A stretch of DNA of 64,000 nucleotides, from positions 1,468,001 through 1,532,000 of the forward strand of contig NZ_JAINVX010000001.1 in NCBI RefSeq assembly GCF_019880635.1, written 5' to 3'. The notes beneath the pieces were generated by a model that was given only the letters and a program-made list of their open reading frames with translations, was not told the origin of the DNA and did no database searches. This DNA is from Hanstruepera marina (GTDB lineage: Bacteria; Bacteroidota; Bacteroidia; Flavobacteriales; Flavobacteriaceae). Both the position numbers and the translations under genes were made by a program. Positions 8,000-16,396 of this stretch are shown here, one piece after another (the stretch's first letter is position 1; every line of letters starts with the position of its first letter).

Positions 8000-8875
8000 T
8001 TAATCCTGACCCTTTTTAAAGCCATAAGTATTTTGCCCAATAAAATCATGAGGGAATACATCATCACCTTCAAAACCTATTTCTATGGTGCCACTATCTT
8101 CAGGAATGTAATTGGTTTTAAAAATATAATCCCAAAGGCTTAAGCTAATCCCATAGTTAACACCATGCTTGCCTTCAGGTAAATGGTAGGCATGGTGGTA
8201 TAAATGCATGACAGGGTTATTAAAAAGGTATTTTAAAGGTCCCCAGGTAATTTTAATGTTGGCATGGTTAAGGTGCCCTATGGCGATAGTTATGAAATGG
8301 ACCACATAGGCATGCTCGGGTTCAAACCCACCAATAATCATAACGCCAAAAGTTTTTAAGGGTTTGTATAGTACATTTTCCATCCAATGGTAGCGTAAAT
8401 GAGCCGCAAATCCCATTTCCTTTACGCTATGGTGCACTTTATGAAACTTCCATAAAAAACGATAGCGGTGTAATAACACATGTGTAAACCATTGTACAAA
8501 ATCCAATATGATAAAAAATACCAATAGTTGTGTCCAGAGTGGCCAACTGGACATATCTATAAGCGCTAAACTTTTTGCGGTTATATTAATGTCTCCAAAA
8601 AACAACCCTAATATTTCATAAAAACCACTAATTACAATGGAAAAAATAAAGAAGTTAAAAAACATGTAAAAGGCATCCAACCAAAAATCGCGTCTAAAAA
8701 TAGACTGTTCCTTGCGCCAAGGGAAAGCTATTTCCAATAGCCAAACGACTAGTGATATTGCTACAAGCCCCCAAAAATAATTGGTGTACCAAGGGACTTC
8801 AAAAATAATGGACTTCCAGGTCCAATCTACGGTTCCCATAAAGGCGTTTACAAAAGCATCTAAATATTTTTCCAT
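8000..8875 (-). CDS. Sterol desaturase / fatty acid hydroxylase family membrane protein
   Basis: A 291-residue membrane protein of the FA-hydroxylase superfamily with about four membrane helices. Its three histidine clusters, ligands of a di-iron centre, are intact: HVLLH at 132-136, HKVHH at 145-149 and HLYHH at 224-228, with further His in HLNHAN near 201. Such enzymes hydroxylate or desaturate lipids using oxygen. The substrate is unknown. It is the last gene of the sulfite operon, five bases after the rhodanese stop-start junction, although a direct link to sulfur chemistry is not obvious. Confidence 0.88.
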   Translation of the reverse strand: MEKYLDAFVNAFMGTVDWTWKSIIFEVPWYTNYFWGLVAISLVVWLLEIAFPWRKEQSIFRRDFWLDAFYMFFNFFIFSIVISGFYEILGLFFGDINITAKSLALIDMSSWPLWTQLLVFFIILDFVQWFTHVLLHRYRFLWKFHKVHHSVKEMGFAAHLRYHWMENVLYKPLKTFGVMIIGGFEPEHAYVVHFITIAIGHLNHANIKITWGPLKYLFNNPVMHLYHHAYHLPEGKHGVNYGISLSLWDYIFKTNYIPEDSGTIEIGFEGDDVFPHDFIGQNTYGFKKGQD

Positions 8876-8880
8876 GGCTA

Positions 8881-9804
8881 TTAATTTATTTCTGTTGTAC
8901 TATCTGTTTCAAAAGGTAAATGGTCAAAATAACTCCATTCTGTCCACGACCCATCATAATTTTTTACATTTTCGTAGCCTAACAACTGTGTTAATACAAA
9001 TGTGGTATGGGCTGAACGCACGCCACTATGGCAATACACAATTATAGGATGATCTTTAGTTACGTTTAAGGTTTTATAAGCTAATTCCAATTCTTTATAA
9101 GGCTTAAAGCGCCCATCACCATTATAGTTAATGGCATTAGCCCAATCTATATGTATGCTACTTGGTATACGCCCAGCTTTAAAGGCACCTACTTTTTGCT
9201 CAAACCCAGTAAATTCATTTGCTGTTCGGGTATCTAAAACCAATGTGTTTTTAGTTAGGCTATGCAATACCTCATCTTTTGTTGCATAATATGCCATACT
9301 CGGGTTTTCGCCTAACTTAAAAGTGGCTTTCTCAACTTTGGGTATTTTGGTTGTAACGGCACCACCTTGTAATTTCCAACTACTAATACCACCATGTAAT
9401 AGTTTAACATTAACAAAATCATAGTTTTGGAGTAGCCACCAGAGTCTAGACGCATCACATAATCCAATATCATCATAAACTATTAGGGTGTCGTTATGGC
9501 TAATCCCCATGTTGCCAAACAGCTTTTCAATATGCGCTTTACTGGCCATCATGCCTTTATAATCATACGATGCATCTTCAATATCGTTTCGCCATAAATT
9601 CAGGGCTCCTGCTATATGCTCCTCTTTATACACCTCACTCTTTCTAAAATCGATAATTTTAATATGGGGCTGATTTATTACAAGCTGCAACTCATCAGCT
9701 TCAATTAAATAAGGAGACCTTTCATCAGCTGAAGTTTGAGGCTCGTTTTTTAAACAGCTCACCAAAATAAATGCAAAAAGCATACTGCTAATTCTCCAAT
9801 TCAT
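8881..9804 (-). CDS. Lipoprotein sulfurtransferase with two rhodanese domains
   Basis: A 307-residue protein with a lipobox (ILVSC, Cys17), so it is anchored in the periplasm. Two rhodanese domains follow: an inactive N-terminal one (about 33-150) and a C-terminal one (about 172-300) whose active loop is CHSGVRS at 258-264 with Cys258 catalytic. The two-domain form is typical of thiosulfate or 3-mercaptopyruvate sulfurtransferases, which transfer sulfane sulfur and can release sulfite from thiosulfate. Lying downstream of a sulfite dehydrogenase in the same operon, it may supply sulfite to that enzyme (inference). It overlaps the cytochrome gene by 17 bases. Confidence 0.88.
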   Translation of the reverse strand: MNWRISSMLFAFILVSCLKNEPQTSADERSPYLIEADELQLVINQPHIKIIDFRKSEVYKEEHIAGALNLWRNDIEDASYDYKGMMASKAHIEKLFGNMGISHNDTLIVYDDIGLCDASRLWWLLQNYDFVNVKLLHGGISSWKLQGGAVTTKIPKVEKATFKLGENPSMAYYATKDEVLHSLTKNTLVLDTRTANEFTGFEQKVGAFKAGRIPSSIHIDWANAINYNGDGRFKPYKELELAYKTLNVTKDHPIIVYCHSGVRSAHTTFVLTQLLGYENVKNYDGSWTEWSYFDHLPFETDSTTEIN

Positions 9805-10261
9805 ACCAATCTATATCTGTTAATGCCATCCGTCTTCCTTTTGAAACGGGTGGATAATTGGTAACCAAATAGTTAACAATCACCTCTTGATTACGTCCTA
9901 AATCCCAAAGGTTTTGGGTCTCCTGCATCCATTGTATTGTAGCATTCCACCGTTCTTTGGTCATTCTATTTTGCGTTACCAGTTTGGCAGAATGGCAATT
10001 GGTGCAATTATTCACCACAAGCATCAAGCCTTCGGCATCAATTAAACCCGTTCGCACATGAATACCATTTTCAATTCTATCCTCATCCGCCTCAATAGGT
10101 TCAGTGTAAACCGTTCGTGGCTCTGGCTTCAATTCAAAGAAACTTGGGTTTATGGTGTAATACACCAAAACACCAGCTGTAGCAACAAACAAGGCAAAGA
10201 GTAAAACCATAAGGTGGTAAACTTTCTTTATATACTTTTTAAAGGCCTCGTCTTTTGTCAT
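9788..10261 (-). CDS. Membrane-anchored monohaem cytochrome c, partner of sulfite dehydrogenase
   Basis: A 157-residue protein with one N-terminal membrane helix (about 16-36) and a single haem site CTNCH at 86-90. Met100 in NRMTKERW is the likely distal ligand. It is directly adjacent to the molybdenum enzyme, as the SorB cytochrome is to SorA, and should take electrons from sulfite oxidation to the respiratory chain. The intergenic distance to the upstream gene is zero, so the two are translated together. Confidence 0.87.
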   Translation of the reverse strand: MTKDEAFKKYIKKVYHLMVLLFALFVATAGVLVYYTINPSFFELKPEPRTVYTEPIEADEDRIENGIHVRTGLIDAEGLMLVVNNCTNCHSAKLVTQNRMTKERWNATIQWMQETQNLWDLGRNQEVIVNYLVTNYPPVSKGRRMALTDIDWYELEN

Positions 10262-11482
10262 TTACTTTACTTTTACAGCTATTCTATGGCAGGCATTATT
10301 TAAGTAGCCTTTAGGGTTCCAACCCGGTAAAACCATAGGTTGCGATACGCCATTTGAATCGGTTGCCCTTGCCCAAACTTCATAATAACCGTTTTTCGGA
10401 AAAGTAATGGCTGCAGCGAAATGCTGCCAAGCTAAACGGTTTGCAGGCTTTTCAACTGTACAGGAATGCCAAGTAGACCCAAAGTCTATGGAATAATCCA
10501 TTTTAGCCACTTCCAGTTCACCTGCCCAAGCATGACCTCGTATATTTAAGGTGTTTCCTGTTTTGATTATGGCACCGCTTTTTGGATAGGTTATTAACGA
10601 TTTCACAGGCATCGATTCAATAATGCACATATCCTCATCGCTTACTTTTTCACCTGGAGCAACGCTTTCACAAGGGACGCGGTATGCAGAACCGGTCATT
10701 TTAGGGCCATCGTGTACCTGATTTCGAATACTAATTCTATTAATCCACTTTCCGGAAACCGAAGCTGGCCAACCACCGGCAACCAAGCGTAACGGATAGC
10801 CGTGTACCATAGGAATAGCTTCACCATTCATTTTAAAAGCCAAAAGCGTTTCGTTTTGTAGGGCTTTATGCATAGGGCAACCTCGCGAAATGGGTTCTTT
10901 ATTGGGGTCTAGGCTTAAATGTTTATCTACAGCATGATAGCCAATATAAACGGCATTGTTTTTAATTCCAGCATCTTTCAGTACATCGCGTAACCTAACC
11001 CCAGTCCACGACGCACAATGTACTGCACCTACTGTCCATTGGTTGCCTTTGGCAGGTGGATCAAACTCTGCACGACCATTACCGCCACACTCAATAACCA
11101 ATTGGTAGGTATAGTGTTTAAACTTCGATTTCAAATCTTGTAAAGTATATGTTTTTTCTTGGGCAACAGACTCGCCATCAATAGTAAGCGTCCAGCTTTC
11201 GGCATCTAAATTATCGGGTAATAGGCCATTATTTCTAATAAACATACTGGAATTGGGTGTGATGGCATCATCTAACAGATGCGCTTTGGCCTCAATATTC
11301 CATGGCTTGTCGTTTAAGACCACCATATTGGGGTTTTTCTTAAATAATTTGTATGGGTCGGTATCCTGTAATGCAAGGGGCTTATAACCTTCAAGCATTT
11401 TAGAACCAAAAACAAGTTCGGCACCTATTAGGGCAGCAAACGAACTTAAGGTAGATTTTTTAACGAAATCCCTTCTTTTCAA
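10262..11482 (-). CDS. Molybdopterin-dependent sulfite dehydrogenase (SorA/SoxC-like)
   Basis: A 406-residue enzyme of the sulfite oxidase family that oxidises sulfite to sulfate in the periplasm. It carries a twin-arginine export signal (KRRDF at 2-6 followed by a hydrophobic stretch), the substrate-side motif ECGGNGR at 131-137, and the molybdenum-ligand Cys156 in AVHCASWTGV. The C-terminal third is the Mo-co oxidoreductase dimerisation domain. It is the first gene of the operon with its cytochrome. The start is TTG because no in-frame ATG is available upstream. SorA and SoxC cannot be told apart here, but no other sox genes are present, which favours SorA-like function. Confidence 0.9.
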   Translation of the reverse strand: MKRRDFVKKSTLSSFAALIGAELVFGSKMLEGYKPLALQDTDPYKLFKKNPNMVVLNDKPWNIEAKAHLLDDAITPNSSMFIRNNGLLPDNLDAESWTLTIDGESVAQEKTYTLQDLKSKFKHYTYQLVIECGGNGRAEFDPPAKGNQWTVGAVHCASWTGVRLRDVLKDAGIKNNAVYIGYHAVDKHLSLDPNKEPISRGCPMHKALQNETLLAFKMNGEAIPMVHGYPLRLVAGGWPASVSGKWINRISIRNQVHDGPKMTGSAYRVPCESVAPGEKVSDEDMCIIESMPVKSLITYPKSGAIIKTGNTLNIRGHAWAGELEVAKMDYSIDFGSTWHSCTVEKPANRLAWQHFAAAITFPKNGYYEVWARATDSNGVSQPMVLPGWNPKGYLNNACHRIAVKVK

Positions 11483-11546
11483 AATAACAGGAATAAATTA
11501 CATATACTTTCAATTGAACAAGTTACAATATATTAAGTTTTGTCTG

Positions 11547-11562
11547 TGTAACTTTTGTTACA
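11547..11562. promoter_or_regulatory. Palindrome TGTAAC-N4-GTTACA between divergent genes
   Basis: Perfect 6-bp arms around TTTT lie midway between the sulfite operon and the divergent membrane-protein gene. Size and symmetry fit a homodimeric regulator such as a CRP/FNR-type protein, but the regulator is not known. Confidence 0.4.
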
Positions 11563-11615
11563 TAATAAGGCAGCATATAAACATAACTTGCTTTTCTACT
11601 AAAGTATAAACTATT

Positions 11616-12302
11616 ATGAATGTTTTAAAAAAAGATTTTGAAACCCGTGTAACGGGTTGGTCATTTATTGTTGCAGCAGTGTTGTTATGGGGCGGATGGA
11701 TGTTATTACCTCACCATTTGGGTGAATACATCGTGGCAACAGACTTTGATGCCATTGGCAAAAATGTGTGGTATTGGATTTGGATGTATCGTATACATAT
11801 TTTTGGTTGGGTAACTATGGGTGTAGCCTTATTTGCATTAGTTTCCGTTACCGCAAGAAAACCCTATAGGGTGCTTATACTACCTGGTGCAGGAATGGTA
11901 ATAATAGGAACGTTTACCCTAGCTATTGCAGCAGCGTACTTTTATAATTTTGGAGCTTGGGGTGTAGGTAAAACCATGGATAAGTCGCCAGAAGATATTC
12001 AGGCTTTTATGGATGGTATCTTGTACACCAACCAGTATGTAACCTGTTTTATTAGGTTTGGGCGTATATTTTCTGGAGTTGGTTTGGTGCTTTTAGGCTT
12101 TGCGTTTCTACGCTGGAAAATAGTTAGTTCTTGGCTAGGTTGGTTTACACTGGTATTGGGGTTGGCAGCCATGCTTATTATTTTATTGATACCCGATAAT
12201 TTTGAAATTTACAAACCTGTATTTCATGTTAAGGTGGTTTGGTTGTTGGCTATGGGGTTGGTACTATTAAAACACGGGGTTAACCTTTCAAAAGTAGAAT
12301 GA
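11616..12302 (+). CDS. Conserved membrane protein, unknown
   Basis: A 228-residue protein with six predicted membrane helices (about 14-32, 53-75, 82-105, 136-160, 165-185, 200-222). I do not recognise a characterised family. Aromatic-rich loops (NVWYWIWMYRIHIFGW) and conserved-looking His and Arg near helix ends resemble small quinone- or haem-associated membrane proteins, but no motif proves this. It is divergent from the sulfite-oxidation operon, with 133 bp and a palindrome between them, so the two may share regulation. A strong terminator follows, so it is monocistronic. Confidence 0.7.
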   Translation: MNVLKKDFETRVTGWSFIVAAVLLWGGWMLLPHHLGEYIVATDFDAIGKNVWYWIWMYRIHIFGWVTMGVALFALVSVTARKPYRVLILPGAGMVIIGTFTLAIAAAYFYNFGAWGVGKTMDKSPEDIQAFMDGILYTNQYVTCFIRFGRIFSGVGLVLLGFAFLRWKIVSSWLGWFTLVLGLAAMLIILLIPDNFEIYKPVFHVKVVWLLAMGLVLLKHGVNLSKVE

Positions 12303-12350
12303 TTTATGGAATAGATTAATAGCGTGTTTATAAAACACTTTTACTTTAAT

Positions 12351-12385
12351 AAAGCCTTGTAAATGCTTGCAAGGCTTTTGTTTTT
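12351..12385 (+). terminator. Intrinsic terminator
   Basis: AAAGCCTTG pairs with CAAGGCTTT across a 10-base loop, followed by TTTTGTTTTT. It ends the 228-residue membrane-protein gene. Confidence 0.8.
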
Positions 12386-12483
12386 ATCATAGTACATTGC
12401 AGGTTTTTTATTTGCTGCCTTGGGATATAATTTATAAAAAATAGTATATTACCTAGAATTAAACACAGATAAAAAAATAAGTA

Positions 12484-15400
12484 TTGAAACAGCTAGTTAA
12501 GAAATATATTTCCTATTTATTTTCTACCCGCGCAGCTGGCATATATTTTTTAGTGTTTGCTGCGTCTATTGGTATAGCCACTTTTATTGAGAATGATTTT
12601 GGTACCAGTTCCGCTCAAAAATTAATATTTAAGGCTTGGTGGTTTGAGTCGCTCTTGCTTTTGTTTGGAGGGACAATCTTGGTAAACATATTTAAGTTCC
12701 GTATGGTACAGCAAAAAAAATGGGCTGTATTAACGTTTCATATAGCCATTATTGTAATCATTATTGGGGCAGGTGTTACCAGGTATTTTGGGTACGAAGG
12801 GGTTATGCATATTCGGGAGCAAGGTACTAGCAATTATTTTTTGTCAGCAGAAACCTATTTGAAATTTCATGTAGAGAAGAACGGCAAGACCTATGTCTTT
12901 GATGAACCCGTTTTATTTGCGTCTTTAGGAAACAATCATTTTTCTGAAGATTATTTGATAGATAGCCAAGCAATTCATGTTGCGCTCCAAGAGTTTATTC
13001 CCAATCCGGAGTTTACTGTCGTAACCGATTTGGAAGATGGAAAACCGACCTTAAAAATTGTTATTGCAGGTATGAATGGCAGGGAGGAATATTACCTCTC
13101 CCAAGGAGAAACCAAACGCTTGGGTGGACGTGTTTATAATTTTTCAGACCCATACATTTCTGGGGCCTTCAATATTCAATATCAAAATGGGGAGCTTACA
13201 TTCAATACAGATAGAGCCCTTTTTGAAACGGTTATGGCCACCCAGCAAAAAGATACTATACCAGCTAATAATATGTCGACCTTAAAGTTAAGGGCTTTGT
13301 ATTCTGATGGTACTAACAATACTGTATTTCCTGAATTCTATACGAATGCCAAAACCGAATTGCAATCAGGTGATCCAAAAGTTAAAAATGAAAGTACGGT
13401 AGCTCTGGTTCTCAATATCACGGCCAAAGGATTGACTAAAGAGGCTATAATTTATGGCAATAAAGGGATGCTAGGTGATCCAGCTGTTTTGGGTTTTGAT
13501 GGGCTCACTTTTAAAATGGCCTATGGCTCCAAGGAGGTTAAAGTGCCCTTTCAAGTGCAGTTAAATGATTTTATTATGGAACGTTACCCGGGAACTAACA
13601 GTGCATCTTCTTATGCTAGTGAGGTAACGGTAATAGATATGAACAAAGGCGTCAATATGGATTATAGAATCTATATGAACAACATTCTGGATTATGGTGG
13701 CTTTCGGTTTTTTCAATCCTCGTTTGACAAGGATGAGAAAGGCACCTATTTAAGTGTGAATCACGATTGGTGGGGAACCATTATATCCTACATTGGTTAT
13801 GCGCTATTGACCATTGGTATGTTGTTGACTTTTTTCAGTAAGAATACGCGGTTTTATAGTGTGCTTCAAAAAATAAAAAACTTACGGGCAAAGAGTGGCA
13901 CATTCCAATTGCTGATAATAGCCTTAATGCTGTTTGGTTCCCAAACATTTGCACAAAAGCAGGTGGTGTCCAAAGACCATGCGGAAAGTTTCAGCACGGT
14001 TGTTGTACAAGATTTTAAAGGACGTATGAAACCCATGCATACCTTGTCTCGCGAGATTATGCGTAAAGTGTCCAGAACAGAAAGTTGGAACGATTTCACA
14101 GCTGACCAAGTGGTATTGAGTATGTTCATCAACAAACAACAGTGGTATGATGAGCCTCTCATTTATTTGGGGAAAAGCGACAAAATAAAGGGTATGTTGG
14201 GAGTCGATTCAAACTTTGCTTCCTACAAAGATTTTTTTGGAACCGACGGTAAATACAAGCTACAATTGGAGGTAAGGCGCGTATATGGTTTAGACCCTAT
14301 AGATCGGGATGTCCATGCCAAGGATCTCATGAAAGTAGATGAACGCTTGAACATTGTTAATATGGTTTTTTCAGGCAGTATTTTTAAAATCGTACCAAGG
14401 CCCAACGACCCTAACCACCAATGGGATGGTTACACAGGGCATAACCATGATCACAATCATCCCACAGTAGCCCAAAACTTTTTTAATAGTTACGGCAATA
14501 CGCTTCTAGAAGCAACCAAAACGGGCGATTTTAAACATGCTGGCCATCTCTTGCAAGAGTTGAAGGAGTTTCAGGTTCGTGAAGCTTCAAGTATTATACC
14601 AACACCGCTAAAAGTCAAGTTGGAGATTATGTTAAACAACATGAACGTATTTACACGGTTGGCTGGCTTCTATATGCTATTGGCACTCGTGTTATTAGTT
14701 ATGCTCTTTATTTCTGTATTTAAGCCTTCCTGGCATCTTAAAAAAGTGTACTACATCCTTTTCGGATTAATTGTATTGGGTTTTGCCTTGCATACAGTGG
14801 GATTGGGTATTCGCTGGTATGTTTCAGGCAGGGCACCTTGGAGTAATGGTTATGAATCCATGATTTATATCGCTTGGACGTCTACATTGGCAGGGTTGAT
14901 ATTTACTAGAAAATCATTCGGCGGCTTGGCCGCAACTATGGTTTTAGCGGGAACCGTTCTGTTTGTATCTACCTTAAGTTTTCTCGATCCCGAAATTACA
15001 CCATTGGTACCCGTACTAAAATCCTACTGGCTTACTATTCATGTGTCTATGGAAGCAGGCAGTTATGGGTTTTTGATGCTAGGTGCCATTATAGGTTTAA
15101 TTAATTTGGTGCTTATGATTTGCTTAACTGAAACAAACAAGCCTAGACTAAAAGGCATGATTCAGGAAATGAGTTATATCAGTGAGTTAACACTTATGGG
15201 AGGTTTGGTCATGGTTAGTATCGGTACCTATTTGGGTGGTGTTTGGGCCAATGAGTCTTGGGGCCGCTATTGGGGTTGGGATGCCAAGGAAACATGGGCA
15301 TTGGTAACCATTTTGGTTTATGCCTTTATTCTACATATGCGCTTAATACCCAAGCTACGTGGCTTGTTTGCCTATAATTTGGCTACAATTTTTGGCTTGG

Positions 15401-15570
15401 CTTCGGTATTAATGACCTATTATGGTGTGAATTATTATTTATCAGGATTACACTCTTATGCCACTGGCGATCCGGTTCCCATACCAACATGGGTGTATGT
15501 AGCAGTAGCATGTATCATAGTTATCAGTATTTTAGCGTTTTTTAGAAAGCGAAAGTTTAGCATCAATTAA
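12484..15570 (+). CDS. ccsBA: Fused cytochrome c synthase CcsBA (ResB-CcsA), copy 1
   Basis: A 1028-residue fusion of ResB and CcsA, the system II machine that exports haem and attaches it to CxxCH motifs of c-type cytochromes outside the inner membrane. The N-terminal ResB part has helices within about 15-105 and one near 435-455, with a large periplasmic domain between. The C-terminal CcsA part carries the haem-handling WWD motif WGRYWGWDAKETWAL at about 926-940, flanked by histidines. The start is TTG, since an in-frame TAA lies six bases upstream and no ATG precedes the first membrane helix. It converges on the multihaem operon and is the obvious maturation factor for it. A paralogue starts at 58503. 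Confidence 0.92.
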   Translation: MKQLVKKYISYLFSTRAAGIYFLVFAASIGIATFIENDFGTSSAQKLIFKAWWFESLLLLFGGTILVNIFKFRMVQQKKWAVLTFHIAIIVIIIGAGVTRYFGYEGVMHIREQGTSNYFLSAETYLKFHVEKNGKTYVFDEPVLFASLGNNHFSEDYLIDSQAIHVALQEFIPNPEFTVVTDLEDGKPTLKIVIAGMNGREEYYLSQGETKRLGGRVYNFSDPYISGAFNIQYQNGELTFNTDRALFETVMATQQKDTIPANNMSTLKLRALYSDGTNNTVFPEFYTNAKTELQSGDPKVKNESTVALVLNITAKGLTKEAIIYGNKGMLGDPAVLGFDGLTFKMAYGSKEVKVPFQVQLNDFIMERYPGTNSASSYASEVTVIDMNKGVNMDYRIYMNNILDYGGFRFFQSSFDKDEKGTYLSVNHDWWGTIISYIGYALLTIGMLLTFFSKNTRFYSVLQKIKNLRAKSGTFQLLIIALMLFGSQTFAQKQVVSKDHAESFSTVVVQDFKGRMKPMHTLSREIMRKVSRTESWNDFTADQVVLSMFINKQQWYDEPLIYLGKSDKIKGMLGVDSNFASYKDFFGTDGKYKLQLEVRRVYGLDPIDRDVHAKDLMKVDERLNIVNMVFSGSIFKIVPRPNDPNHQWDGYTGHNHDHNHPTVAQNFFNSYGNTLLEATKTGDFKHAGHLLQELKEFQVREASSIIPTPLKVKLEIMLNNMNVFTRLAGFYMLLALVLLVMLFISVFKPSWHLKKVYYILFGLIVLGFALHTVGLGIRWYVSGRAPWSNGYESMIYIAWTSTLAGLIFTRKSFGGLAATMVLAGTVLFVSTLSFLDPEITPLVPVLKSYWLTIHVSMEAGSYGFLMLGAIIGLINLVLMICLTETNKPRLKGMIQEMSYISELTLMGGLVMVSIGTYLGGVWANESWGRYWGWDAKETWALVTILVYAFILHMRLIPKLRGLFAYNLATIFGLASVLMTYYGVNYYLSGLHSYATGDPVPIPTWVYVAVACIIVISILAFFRKRKFSIN

Positions 15571-15571
15571 T

Positions 15572-16396
15572 TCAATGTTTTATTAGTTCGCCGTTTTCTA
15601 AAATAAGGTCATACTTATAACCTGCGCCAAAATCTACATTACGATGCACTACAGCTTTAACCGTTACCGTATGGCCTTCGGGAATATAGGTATTTGAGGT
15701 TACAACAAAATCATAATCATCTTTGGTGCCGTCTTGTAAATGATACCAATTCCGATCCATAATATTGGGATTAACTTTTACAATCTTCCCACTAATTTGA
15801 ACAACTTGGTTTTCATACCCTTCAGCATTATTGACCACATCGGCAATGGTTACACTTCCCTTTTTAGAAACTACTGGCGCATTTTCAGAAGTAGTAGATG
15901 AAAGCGTATGGTTATGATCTGTTTCTGTTTTGAAGTTATCGGTAGTATGCATAGCGCTATTCCCTCCATGAACTTTGGGTACAATATTAGAAACCAGATA
16001 AATGGTGTCAAACATTTTTTGGTATTCCTTGCTTTCAAAATTGGTTTTTAACAAAGCATCCTTATAAAAGTAGGTCTCTCCAACGGTAACGTCTTGATGT
16101 CGGGTAGCTATCCAAAACGTGCGACCGTTTTCAGTTACGTTTACATATATATATTTGTCGGCCGGAAGTGTTTTGTTCACCACAACAGCGTGTAGGTTAT
16201 CCATAAAGCCTGTATTGGCAGAAGAGTTTTCCTGTGTATTACCAGTATTGTTGTTTTTTGTAGTGTCAAAAATACCGCTGGAAGGCTGCTCTTTAGAATC
16301 TTCGGTAGCTGTAATAACTTTGGGTCCCTGTTTACAGGAATTGTTTAATAGGATTGAAAAAATAAAAAGTAAGGTTAAGAATTTTTGTATCATCAT
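15572..16396 (-). CDS. Probable lipoprotein with OB-fold domain, in multihaem operon
   Basis: A 274-residue protein with a signal sequence ending at Cys21 (LLNNSC), probably a lipoprotein. The first half is low in complexity and polar, then a segment about 70-130 repeats a pattern of the type YIYVNVTENGRTFWIATR. The C-terminal region (about 180-272) has the features of a bacterial OB-fold domain: GYENQVVQISGKIVKVN, NWYHLQDGT, and VVTSNTYIPEGHTVTVKAVV quoted in parts. Similar domains accompany c-type cytochromes in several genomes. Specific function is unknown. It is the last gene of the operon, directly after the barrel gene with no gap. Confidence 0.72.
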   Translation of the reverse strand: MMIQKFLTLLFIFSILLNNSCKQGPKVITATEDSKEQPSSGIFDTTKNNNTGNTQENSSANTGFMDNLHAVVVNKTLPADKYIYVNVTENGRTFWIATRHQDVTVGETYFYKDALLKTNFESKEYQKMFDTIYLVSNIVPKVHGGNSAMHTTDNFKTETDHNHTLSSTTSENAPVVSKKGSVTIADVVNNAEGYENQVVQISGKIVKVNPNIMDRNWYHLQDGTKDDYDFVVTSNTYIPEGHTVTVKAVVHRNVDFGAGYKYDLILENGELIKH

